From the NCBI GenBank assembly GCA_034716535.1, contig JAYEJW010000625.1:1-21888 (forward strand): 21,888 nucleotides of DNA. Direction: 5' to 3'. Below the pieces are notes generated by a model. The model did not search any database. It saw only the letters and a program-made list of their open reading frames with translations, and was not told the DNA's origin. A program made the position numbers and the translations under genes. The DNA is from JAYEJW01 sp034716535 (GTDB lineage Bacteria > Pseudomonadota > Gammaproteobacteria > Chromatiales > Chromatiaceae). Positions 6,944-14,034 of this stretch are shown in pieces; position 1 is the stretch's first letter, and every line of letters begins with the position of its first letter.

Positions 6944-7722
6944 TGCGCGAGGACATCGAAAAACTCCTCGCGCAGCTGCACTTCAAGGGCATGGCCCAGA
7001 GCCTGGAGCGTATCCTCGCGGCGGCCGACGCCGAGGCGTTGCCCGCCACAGCGGTGGTGTACCGCCTGCTGCAGGAGGAATGGCGCTATCGCCAGGAGCG
7101 CAGCCTCGCCTACCGCCTCGACCAGGCCAAGCTGCCTTGGCAATGGTCGCTGGAAACCTTCCCCTTTGCCCGCCAGAGCGGCATCAATGCGGCCCAGATC
7201 AAGGGGCTGGCAGGACTCGGATTCATCCAGCGGGCCGAGAACCTCGTCTTTATCGGACCACCCGGCACCGGCAAGTCGGGACTGGCGATCGGGCTACTGC
7301 GTCAGGCCTTGGTCAATGGCTACCGCGCCCGCTTCTACAAGGCCCAGGATCTGTTCGACGAGCTCTACGCCTCGCTGGCCGACCGCTCTACCTCCCGTCT
7401 GCTCAACCGCCTCGCCCGCTACGACGCCTTGTTAATTGATGAGCTTGGCTATCTGACCTTGAAGCCCGAACAGGTCAACGCCTTCTTCAAGCTCATGGAT
7501 CTGCGCTACGGTAGGCGAGCATCGATCATCACGACCAACCTCGACTACCCGGACTGGTACGAGCTGTTCCAGCGCAAACCGCTGGTCGACGCACTGCTCG
7601 ATCGCCTCCAGCATCACTGCATCACCATCCGCATCGATGGGCCTTCGCTTCGTGTGCCCGATAACAACCCCGATTCCCCCTCACCGAAACGCCGCCGCAA
7701 CACCTCCACGACCAAGAAATAG
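6943..7722 (+). CDS. istB: IS21 family ATPase IstB (transposition helper)
   Basis: AAA+ ATPase of 259 residues, related to DnaC, that assembles on target DNA and stimulates IstA-mediated transposition. Walker A is GPPGTGKS (105-112, K111). Walker B is ALLIDELGYL (D166, E167). Sensor-like residues follow in ASIITTNLDYPDWYELF. The N-terminal helical region (MREDIEKLLAQLHFKGMAQS) is the family's IstA-interacting part. The C-terminus ends in a Ser/Pro/Lys/Arg-rich tail. ATG overlaps the istA stop by 1 nt, so the two are translationally coupled. The length is typical and there is no sign of decay. Confidence 0.95.
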   Translation: MREDIEKLLAQLHFKGMAQSLERILAAADAEALPATAVVYRLLQEEWRYRQERSLAYRLDQAKLPWQWSLETFPFARQSGINAAQIKGLAGLGFIQRAENLVFIGPPGTGKSGLAIGLLRQALVNGYRARFYKAQDLFDELYASLADRSTSRLLNRLARYDALLIDELGYLTLKPEQVNAFFKLMDLRYGRRASIITTNLDYPDWYELFQRKPLVDALLDRLQHHCITIRIDGPSLRVPDNNPDSPSPKRRRNTSTTKK

Positions 7723-7862
7723 ATGTGTCCACCCCGGCGCGTTGATCACTTCCCCAACCGCTGCCGCTCAACTCACCCGGTCACCTCTCCCTTCCAACTC
7801 GACTTCCTTCCGCCAACCACGCCCTTCAACGCCCTGCTTCACCAACATCTACCCGCGCAGAT

Positions 7863-7914
7863 AGTGGGTCTGATTCTGAGAGCAATAGTGGGTCTGCTTC
7901 CATGAGCGGCGGGG
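7863..7914 (-). repeat. Right terminal inverted repeat of the IS21-type element
   Basis: Reverse complement matches 3922-3973 at 38 of 52 positions. It contains two identical 12-mers, ATAGTGGGTCTG, at 7861-7872 and 7885-7896, whose spacing of 24 bp equals that of the left-end subrepeats. These are the likely IstA binding sites. Confidence 0.85.
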
Positions 7915-7921
7915 CCCGGAT
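7915..7921. repeat. Right copy of 7-bp target site duplication CCCGGAT
   Basis: Exact match to 3915-3921 and immediately outside the right inverted repeat. It supports a single insertion event with no later rearrangement across the two ends. Confidence 0.75.
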
Positions 7922-8167
7922 TTCGCTTGTTTGATGGAGGCAGTGGCCGCGGCCCCGCTGGCCCAGCAATTTGACGCTTTATTGGAGGATGCTATGAGCG
8001 AGGACTCGATACAAGAAGGCGTGATCGTTGCGCTTCTCGAGCGCTTCGAGAAATTCAGGCTCCCGAGGGCACTGCGCGACGCTCAGTTGAGGGCCTCCCG
8101 CAACCCCGAGAGCCAGCCTGTGTTCCCCAGGATCTTTGCCTGCAGCGTGTCCATCGACAGACCATAA
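7922..8167 (+). pseudogene. 3' part of the interrupted host gene, probably also truncated at its own 3' end
   Basis: The frame is open from the transposon edge to TGA at 8167. It continues MGGDGFLVPD of the left fragment with FACLMEAVAAAPLAQQFDAL and so on. An internal ATG at 7994, with GGAGG (7984-7988) 5 nt upstream, would give a 57-residue product starting MSEDSIQEGVIVALLERFEK then FRLPRAL. I recall a family of small gammaproteobacterial proteins with this N-terminus that continue well beyond LPRAL with an Ile/Lys/Asp-rich helical part. Here the frame instead turns into sequence antisense to the end of the YdjM-like gene, so the 3' part seems lost around 8070-8085. Either the native start is 3892 and the gene is split, or it is 7994 and only its upstream region was hit. 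Confidence 0.5.
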
Positions 8168-8817
8168 CCCGCTCCCGCCTCCAGCACCGGCTGTAGACTG
8201 GGTGCCGGGTAGGCCAGCGCGATCACAGCAGCGAGCATGGCCAGGCTGGCGCCGGGGGCGGAGGTGCTGAAGGGCTTCAGCGCCGTGCCGAAAGAGCGCT
8301 TGATCCGATTGTTGAGCAGATCGACGCTGGCGATCTCGTCCAGGCACAGATGGGTCAGGTAGCCGAGGAAGACGAAGACACCGCAGAGCCAGGACTCCCA
8401 CGCCGACATCCGAAAAAGGTGGTACGCCGCATCCGCGGTCGCCATCGCGACGAGCAGGGCAGCCAGCCAGGAGTGCCACACGCCTCTGTGAACGGTGAAC
8501 CGGGCAAAGGCTTCGAACACACAATAACGCACGAACAGAAAGACCCCTCCCCAGATCAATGCGAGCTCCAGGACGGGGAAAAGCCCGACGAGGGTGAAGC
8601 TCGCCAGGAAGGCCACCACTACACCCAGCAGGGTGAAGAAACCCCTTACGGGCGCGGAGTTATCCGCATCGATATCGGGGAGGAGACTGCCTGTGACACC
8701 CAGGAAGAAGAGTAGCTGCGTTTGCTCCGGACCCGCCCACCCGAGCGCATACACCGCAAGGGAGCCGACACTGCTCGCCGCCGCCCCGCCATAAAGATGC
8801 GCCGAAAAATTCGCCAA
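8083..8817 (-). CDS. YdjM/DUF457-like membrane-bound metal-dependent hydrolase
   Basis: Integral membrane protein of 244 residues. It starts at TTG 8817, supported by AGAGG 8 nt upstream and by the conserved first His (H7 in MANFSAHLYGG). Motifs shared with the YdjM family are SLLPDIDADN (D48, D50), FTVHRGVWHS (H110, H115) and GYLTHLCLDE near residue 155; these are the likely metal ligands. About six hydrophobic segments separate them. Members are called membrane-bound metal-dependent hydrolases, but the substrate is not established. E. coli YdjM is in the LexA regulon; I see no LexA box here, only a perfect inverted repeat just upstream at 8838-8861. The 3' end overlaps the truncated + strand frame by 85 bp. 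Confidence 0.85.
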   Translation of the reverse strand: MANFSAHLYGGAAASSVGSLAVYALGWAGPEQTQLLFFLGVTGSLLPDIDADNSAPVRGFFTLLGVVVAFLASFTLVGLFPVLELALIWGGVFLFVRYCVFEAFARFTVHRGVWHSWLAALLVAMATADAAYHLFRMSAWESWLCGVFVFLGYLTHLCLDEIASVDLLNNRIKRSFGTALKPFSTSAPGASLAMLAAVIALAYPAPSLQPVLEAGAGYGLSMDTLQAKILGNTGWLSGLREALN

Positions 8818-8837
8818 ACGATCAGCCTCTTATCAAC

Positions 8838-8861
8838 AACACTTAACGTGGCTTAAGTGTT
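8838..8861 (-). promoter_or_regulatory. Perfect 9-bp inverted repeat upstream of the YdjM-like gene
   Basis: AACACTTAA (8838-8846), a 6-nt spacer CGTGGC, then TTAAGTGTT (8853-8861). It lies 21 nt upstream of the TTG start at 8817 and 160 nt downstream of the glycosyltransferase stop. The AT-rich arms and position suit an operator. It could instead be a weak hairpin terminator for the upstream gene, but no T-run follows on the minus strand. Confidence 0.5.
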
Positions 8862-9020
8862 AAGAATAGCCGATATTCGAGGTTCGCAGAGGAAAACTGG
8901 GAGTGCTGTTCCCGGCGGCAGGATATCGGGAGCGAATGTTGCCGTACCGAAGCCCCGCCCCGACGGCAAGACGCAGAATCGTCTCGTGACGGGTCATCGA
9001 ACCGGACCTTCTCCGGCCCG

Positions 9021-10133
9021 CTACGCGGCCTTGGGTTTGCTCCAGGTGTAGACGGACGTGACTGCGTAGTTCCACACGGCGCCGACGACGATTCCCGCAA
9101 TCGCCGAAAGCACCCAGCCGATATCGCCCATCGCGTCGCTCTCGAAGAGATAGGTCGCGATTCCTACGTTGGCCACGGCGCCGAGGGAGCAGGCGAGCGA
9201 AAAGGAGACCCAGCCGCGCAACAGGCCCCAGCCCCGCAGACGCCGGTCGCGGTAGGTGAACATGTTGTTCATGAAGAAGTTGGTGGTCATGGCCACCAGC
9301 GTGGCAGCGGTCTGGCCAGCGACGAAGCTCTGCCCCATGCTCCGGAAGATCAGCCAGAGAACCGCCATGTGCACGAACACGCCGATACCGCCGATGAACG
9401 CGAAAGGGACAAAGCGAATCGGCACGTAACGGCCAATGCTCTTGTCCAGGAGCATGATCAGATATTCCCAGGCGACCACACTGTCCAGCTTGCTCTCGCC
9501 TGCGTGGCGATTGCGAAAGGTGTAGGGGATCTCCTTGAACTTCAGCGGACGGCCAACAGATGCGAAGAGGTCCAGCAGGATCTTGAAGCCGATCCCCGAT
9601 AGGTCATGGACGGCCTCGTGGAGGACATCTCGCTTGAGCAGAAAAAACCCGCTCATGGGGTCTTTGAGATCGGCCTTGAGCACGAGCCGCGAAAGCCGCG
9701 TGGCGAAGCGGCTGACAAGCTGACGACCCTCCCCCCAATCCCCCATGCCACCGCCCTCCACATGGCGGCTCCCGACAACGATGTCCAACCCCTCCTCCTT
9801 CAGGGATGTCAGCATCTTCGGGAGGATGCGCTCGTCGTGCTGCAGATCTGCGTCCATCACGGCCAGATAGGGCGCCGACGAGGCCAGCATGCCTTCCACA
9901 CAGGCCGTGGACAGGCCCCGGCGATTGACGCGATGGACCACCCGCACCCTGCTGTCCCCCCTGCCGAGGTGCCGAACCGCGTCGGCTGTCCCGTCCGGCG
10001 AGTCGTCGTCGACGAAGATCACCTCCCAGGGGATACCCTCCAGACAGGCGTCCAAACGGCGGACAACCTCCGCCACGCTGCCACGCTCGCTAAAGGTGGG
10101 GACGATGATCGACAGCTCAGGGCCGGTGGTCAT
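9021..10133 (-). CDS. Family 2 glycosyltransferase fused to a GtrA-like membrane domain
   Basis: 370 residues from ATG 10133. Residues 1-225 are a dolichol/polyprenyl-phosphate mannosyltransferase-like GT-A domain: LSIIVPTFSERGSVAEVV, the nucleotide-binding FVDDDSPDGT (D42-D44), the metal-binding MDADLQHDE (D94, D96) and IVVGSRHVEGGG. Residues about 245-365 are a four-helix GtrA-like domain (RFVPFAFIGGIGVFVHMAVL, then TNFFMNNMFTYRDRR, then a C-terminal helix pair). In such fusions the GT domain makes a polyprenyl-phosphate sugar and the GtrA part may help move it across the membrane; that flippase role is a hypothesis for the family. No other glycan genes are adjacent, so the acceptor glycan cannot be inferred. 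It stands 221 nt after the HAD gene and probably has its own promoter. Confidence 0.92.
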   Translation of the reverse strand: MTTGPELSIIVPTFSERGSVAEVVRRLDACLEGIPWEVIFVDDDSPDGTADAVRHLGRGDSRVRVVHRVNRRGLSTACVEGMLASSAPYLAVMDADLQHDERILPKMLTSLKEEGLDIVVGSRHVEGGGMGDWGEGRQLVSRFATRLSRLVLKADLKDPMSGFFLLKRDVLHEAVHDLSGIGFKILLDLFASVGRPLKFKEIPYTFRNRHAGESKLDSVVAWEYLIMLLDKSIGRYVPIRFVPFAFIGGIGVFVHMAVLWLIFRSMGQSFVAGQTAATLVAMTTNFFMNNMFTYRDRRLRGWGLLRGWVSFSLACSLGAVANVGIATYLFESDAMGDIGWVLSAIAGIVVGAVWNYAVTSVYTWSKPKAA

Positions 10134-10233
10134 GCACAGCTTCCAGCGTGCTTGGTCCCAACTTCACCCTGGACGAACGTTCGAAACTTCATGCGTCAAC
10201 AAAAGCGACAAAGACGTACTTATAAATCAGTGC

Positions 10234-10239
10234 ATTATA
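10234..10239 (-). promoter_or_regulatory. Candidate -10 box (TATAAT) for the glycosyltransferase gene
   Basis: The minus strand reads TATAAT at 10239-10234, 100 nt upstream of the glycosyltransferase start, but the hexamer 17 bp further upstream (GAGAGA) is a poor -35. A perfect 10-bp palindrome CGAACGTTCG (10174-10183) lies between this box and the gene and could be an operator. The region 10134-10354 has no gene and is locally AT-rich. Confidence 0.35.
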
Positions 10240-10354
10240 GAGACATTGGGATACATTCTCTCGCTCAGCCTCCGTGAGGGGGTGTGCTTCCGTCTTTCGG
10301 GTGACTGGCCAGAGTGAAAGAACGCCTTCCTGACGCAGAAAGTTCTGTTTCCGG

Positions 10355-11203
10355 TCAATAGGATAGAGCGGGAATGTAATAGGTGGGACGGACTTTCTCG
10401 GCGGCGCAATCCGCCTTCCGGGCCAGACCCGAATCGACCAGCACCGAATCGATGCCGCAGCGGTTGGCCCCCAAAATATCGGTAGCGAGCTGATCGCCAA
10501 GCATGACAAGCCGCTCAGCACCGATGCGACGTCGCGCCGCCTCGAACATGGGGGCGTCGGGCTTACCCAGCGGAACGATGGGGTCCGACAACTCCGGATA
10601 CCGCTCGCGGATGACGGCACCGAGCATGGCCGCCAGGCCCCCGGCCGTGAAACCATAACGACCAGGACCAACGGGATAGATCAGATCGGGGTTGCACAGC
10701 AACAGATGCATGGTCTTGCCGGCATCGAGGCGGCGCAGGACGAGGCTAAGCGTCCGATTCATCAGCTCGAGACAGTCAAAGCCTTTTTGATCGGCAATGA
10801 CGACCACCTCTGCGTCCAGATCCTCCGACGGCGACAGCACCTGTCCACCCGCCCGAGTGACATAGATCTCGGACTCCCTCGGTCCGAGAACCAGGCAATC
10901 GGCACGGTTCAAGCCCTGCCCCCGAAAGTAGGAGCCGAGCAGCAGCCCGGAGGTCAGGATGCGCTCCGCCGGGATCGCCAGCCCCGCCGCAGCAAACTCC
11001 GCGGCCAAGGTTTCAGGCAATCGGCTGGCAGAATTGGTGAGCACCAGGTACGGCTTGCCGGCGGTCCGCAGCCGCTCTAGAAACACAGCGGCACCGGAGA
11101 GTGCTCCAGTCTTGTCTACAAGCACGCCATAGGCGTCGAGAAGAAACCCGTCATAGGCGCCGATGAGGTCCTCGGTGGAACGACAGAGGTACTCAACGGC
11201 CAC
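10355..11203 (-). CDS. HAD-superfamily class IIA phosphatase-like protein (NagD-related)
   Basis: 282 residues, GTG start at 11203 with AAGGA about 7 nt upstream. HAD motif I reads LLDAYGVLVD: the nucleophile D23 is present, but the usual second Asp (acid/base, position +2) is Tyr25. Motif II is LVLTNSASR (T56), motif III Lys is K214 in PLGKPDAPMFEAA, and motif IV is MLGDQLATDILGAN (D237, D242). A large cap between motifs II and III gives the class IIA layout. I recall that a subgroup of these proteins has Trp or Tyr at the +2 position, so this may be normal for it; the substrate is unknown. The gene starts 17 nt after the LysM gene's stop, so they are probably one operon. Confidence 0.87.
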   Translation of the reverse strand: MAVEYLCRSTEDLIGAYDGFLLDAYGVLVDKTGALSGAAVFLERLRTAGKPYLVLTNSASRLPETLAAEFAAAGLAIPAERILTSGLLLGSYFRGQGLNRADCLVLGPRESEIYVTRAGGQVLSPSEDLDAEVVVIADQKGFDCLELMNRTLSLVLRRLDAGKTMHLLLCNPDLIYPVGPGRYGFTAGGLAAMLGAVIRERYPELSDPIVPLGKPDAPMFEAARRRIGAERLVMLGDQLATDILGANRCGIDSVLVDSGLARKADCAAEKVRPTYYIPALSY

Positions 11204-11220
11204 TCCGATCCTTCCGTCGA

Positions 11221-12858
11221 CTAGGGAATCACCAGGGTCATGCCGGGAAACAGCCGATCCGGGTCGGCGAGCACATGTCGATTCGCCTCGAAGATCTCAG
11301 GCCAACGCCCTGCTCTTCCGTATATCTCCTTACTGATCTTGGCGAGTGTGTCGTCACGCCGCACCCGATAAACACTTGTCGCCGAGAGGGCCTGGGCCAA
11401 GAGCAATTGTTGATCACGGAGCTCCGATTCCAATTTGTTCCTTGCTTGCGTCCAGGCTTCCTTCTCCATTGCTCCCCGCTTTCTGTAGAGCTCACGAAGC
11501 GCGATCAGGCTCTCCGCAGCCACCTGCCTCACCTCTTCATCGGTGACCGAGCCGCCCACCGCCGCCGGAAGTTGGGAACGCAATGCCGTTAACTCGGACT
11601 CTGCGTTACCAGCCGCGGCCTCCGCCTCGCTGAGCCGCTTTCTGAGATCGGTAACGACCTTCTGTTCCGCCTCGGCTTGGCTCTGAAGATCGGCTTTGTC
11701 TTTCTGCAGCCGCTCAAGGGCGGCCACCGCTCCGGAATGGGTGTCTTCCAGTACCTTGAGGCGCTGGACCAGATCCTCCACCTCCTCGCGAGCCTCCGCA
11801 AGCTCCGTTTTGAGGGCCTGATTTTCGCCACGGAGCTTGGCGCTCACGCCTTCGACCGAGGCCAATGTCTCGCCGTGGGTCTGCTGGTGGGATTGCAGCC
11901 TGCCCTCCAGCTCGGCCAGATTCGCTTGGGCCTGGGTCAACCGGGTCTGAAGCTCCTGTTTGCCGACGCGATGCTCAACCATCTCGGCCTCGGTCGCCGC
12001 TCGCGCTTGAGCGTGGCTACTCTGCTGCGCCCGCAACTCCCGCTCGAGATCTGTTGCCTTTTCCTGGACCTTGGAGAGCTCATCCTCGAGTTTATCTTTG
12101 TCTCTGCCGAGGACCTGGTGCTCCGTGTGCCTCGATTCCAGGGTCGCCCGGAGGGACTCCGCCTCCCGCACCAACTCCTCGACGGACTGTTGGGTCGCGT
12201 CAAGCGTTTCCTCCAATGCACGTTTCTCTGCCTGGAGTGAAAGATTTGCGCTCAGGGCCTGATCGCGCATGGCCTCGAGGTCCGAAAAACGGGCTCTGAG
12301 CCCGAGCGCTTCCGCCTCCTTCTCGGCCACACGCTGCTGCAAGGCGTCCACTTGCTGACTCGAGGCCTGCTGCTGCGCGTCGGCTCGGGTCCGTTCCTGC
12401 GAGAGGGCCGCCGCGAACTTTGCGTTCTCCGCCGTCAGTAGCCTGCGCGCCGCTTCCGCTTTCTGATTCACCTGCTTCAGGCGGTCCAGCTCGCCCTGCA
12501 ACGTAGAGAGCATGACCTCCTTCTCCCGCAGTGCCTGGTTGAGACTCTCCACGCGTTTTTTGCCGCCGGACAGTTGTCCTTGAAGCCTACTGATCTCTTC
12601 CTCCATCCATTGTTGTCGCGCCTGCAATGTGCGCAGCGTGTCAAACGCCTGCTGCGCACCCTCGACTTGCACGAGGTCAGTCTCCCGATCCGCCTCCGCG
12701 CCCGAGCCTGCGGGCAGCGCACCACCGCCCTCGGCCGCACCAACAAGCCCTGAGCCGAACACCAGGAGAACGCAGGATGCGAGCCGTGTGCAGGTTGTAC
12801 CGAAGGGCTTGAGCGAAATTTCCCGCGCAGGAGTGAGAAAGAAAGATCTGGTGGTCAT
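11221..12858 (-). CDS. Secreted coiled-coil protein with C-terminal LysM domain
   Basis: 545 residues from ATG 12858, with GAGGATGGGG ending 7 nt upstream. A basic N-region of about 25 residues precedes a hydrophobic core (LASCVLLVFGSGLVGAAEG), so it is exported or membrane-anchored. Residues about 63-480 are nearly unbroken heptad-like coiled coil rich in Glu, Gln, Leu, Ala and Arg. The C-terminal LysM domain is at 496-545 (YRVRRDDTLAKISKEIYGRA, then WPEIFEANRHVL, then LFPGMTLVIP) and should bind peptidoglycan. The plan suggests a periplasmic rod tethering membrane and cell wall. FimV-like proteins instead have an N-terminal LysM, so I do not use that name. It is the first gene of a likely pair with the HAD gene. 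Confidence 0.87.
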   Translation of the reverse strand: MTTRSFFLTPAREISLKPFGTTCTRLASCVLLVFGSGLVGAAEGGGALPAGSGAEADRETDLVQVEGAQQAFDTLRTLQARQQWMEEEISRLQGQLSGGKKRVESLNQALREKEVMLSTLQGELDRLKQVNQKAEAARRLLTAENAKFAAALSQERTRADAQQQASSQQVDALQQRVAEKEAEALGLRARFSDLEAMRDQALSANLSLQAEKRALEETLDATQQSVEELVREAESLRATLESRHTEHQVLGRDKDKLEDELSKVQEKATDLERELRAQQSSHAQARAATEAEMVEHRVGKQELQTRLTQAQANLAELEGRLQSHQQTHGETLASVEGVSAKLRGENQALKTELAEAREEVEDLVQRLKVLEDTHSGAVAALERLQKDKADLQSQAEAEQKVVTDLRKRLSEAEAAAGNAESELTALRSQLPAAVGGSVTDEEVRQVAAESLIALRELYRKRGAMEKEAWTQARNKLESELRDQQLLLAQALSATSVYRVRRDDTLAKISKEIYGRAGRWPEIFEANRHVLADPDRLFPGMTLVIP

Positions 12859-12915
12859 CGCAAATCCCCATCCTCGAAGCAGTGGCTATCTCGTTTTATC
12901 GGACAAGTGCTGCGC

Positions 12916-12921
12916 ATTATA
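12916..12921 (-). promoter_or_regulatory. Candidate -10 box (TATAAT) for the LysM-HAD operon
   Basis: The minus strand reads TATAAT at 12921-12916, 58 nt upstream of the LysM gene start, inside the 156-nt gap after sohB. The -35 region (GAAAGC at about 17 bp) is weak, so this is a suggestion only. Confidence 0.35.
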
Positions 12922-13014
12922 GTCGACCTGCGATGATTGCTTTCCCCCGGAGCCCTCGGCGGGCGCAGGGGGGATAGCGGCGTGCTCCGCTCCGAGGCGA
13001 CGTACAAGCGACCT

Positions 13015-14010
13015 TCACCGCCCCCTGAGGATTCGCAACACCAGGTCACCCACGGACGAGAGCAGGCGCTCCACGGGCCGCTTTTTGGCCGCGTAACTTA
13101 CCAGAAAAAGGTCGGCGTCGCGGCTTGCCTCCATCAGGTAGTCATCGCTGGTCAGCACCTGGTCCACCAGGCCCAGATCCAGTGCCTGGGTGCCGTACCA
13201 ATACTCGCCGGTAGCGATCCGTTTGAGATCCAGGTCGGGGCGGTGTTCGCGGATGAAGTCCTTGAAAAGGAGGTGGGTGTCCTCGAGCTGCTGACGCAGC
13301 TTCTCCCGCCCCGCCTCCGAATTCTCACCAAACAGGGTCAGGGTGCGCTTGTATTCCCCGGCCGTGTGCAGCTCGAAGTCCACACCGCTGCGCTCCAGCA
13401 AACGATGAAAGTTGGGCAACTGCGCCACAACGCCGATGGAGCCGACCACCGCGAAGGGTGCAGCGATAATGCGATCCGCCACACAGGCCATCATGTAGCC
13501 ACCGCTGGCAGCGACCTTGTCCACGGAGATGGTCAGACGGACCTTCCGTTCACGGATGCGGGCAAGCTGGGAGGCCGCCAGGCCGTGCTCTGTCACGATT
13601 CCGCCAGCGTTCTCGAGACGCACGAGCACTTCATCGTCTTTGCCGATCTCCATGAGCACACCGGTCACGACCTCTCTGAGGGAAGCCACCTCGGTTGCCT
13701 TGATGTCACCATGGAAATCGATGACGAAAACGCGGCGCTGGTGCTCGCCGCCGTCCTTTTCCCGCCGCTTTTCCGCTTTCCGATCCCGTTTAAGGGCCTT
13801 GATCCAGGCCTTCTTCGGCAGCGACGCACGTTTCAGGGCTCGCGCCATGACGCGGTACTTCTCGTTGAGGTCGACGACATCCAGCCGGTCGGCATCGGGC
13901 TGATGACCCCGGCGGGAACGCACCAGTACAAAGAGCAAGACCCCGAACAGGAGGAAGATCGTCAGGGTCTTCGCGAAAAAGAGTCCGTAATCGATGAGGG
14001 CTTCAGTCAC
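13015..14010 (-). CDS. sohB: SohB-like S49 family inner-membrane peptidase
   Basis: 331 residues, GTG start at 14010 with GGAG 9 nt upstream. An N-terminal helix (LTIFLLFGVLLFVLV) anchors it. A basic linker follows with SohB-type DLNEKYRVMARALKRA and KKAWIKALKR, then the S49 protease core: VFVIDFHGDIKATEV, VLVRLENAGGIVTEHG, VAASGGYMMACVADRI with catalytic S169, and HTAGEYKRTL with the Lys partner K221. The Ser-Lys spacing of 52 fits a single-domain S49 enzyme. Proteins of this family cut signal peptides or membrane protein fragments in the periplasm. It follows thyA by 24 nt. Confidence 0.93.
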   Translation of the reverse strand: MTEALIDYGLFFAKTLTIFLLFGVLLFVLVRSRRGHQPDADRLDVVDLNEKYRVMARALKRASLPKKAWIKALKRDRKAEKRREKDGGEHQRRVFVIDFHGDIKATEVASLREVVTGVLMEIGKDDEVLVRLENAGGIVTEHGLAASQLARIRERKVRLTISVDKVAASGGYMMACVADRIIAAPFAVVGSIGVVAQLPNFHRLLERSGVDFELHTAGEYKRTLTLFGENSEAGREKLRQQLEDTHLLFKDFIREHRPDLDLKRIATGEYWYGTQALDLGLVDQVLTSDDYLMEASRDADLFLVSYAAKKRPVERLLSSVGDLVLRILRGR

Positions 14011-14034
14011 GGCAGGTTTCTCCGGGCGCCCGGT

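Larger units (their letters stand above)
3922..7914 (+). mobile_element. IS21-family transposon carrying a Cys-motif protein and a ParB-like gene upstream of istAB
   Basis: A 3,993-bp element bounded by long imperfect inverted repeats (3922-3973 and 7863-7914) and a 7-bp direct duplication. All four genes point the same way: a 148-residue Cys-motif/Arg-rich protein (4138), a ParB-like protein (4657), IstA transposase (5552) and IstB ATPase (6943). A standard IS21 element is about 2-2.5 kb and carries only istA and istB, so the first 1.6 kb is additional cargo. At 3974-4137 there is no gene, only a GC-rich hairpin (GACCGG 4000-4005 / CCGGTC 4011-4016) and the leader of the first gene. At 7723-7862 I see nothing coding. 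All four frames look intact and IstA keeps its three acidic residues, so the element may be active or recently so. Confidence 0.9.

Noticed and set aside
9606..10277. Plus-strand frame of 223 codons across the glycosyltransferase region
   Set aside because: It is antisense to the GT-A domain with its DDD and DAD motifs; composition is that of a shadow frame.
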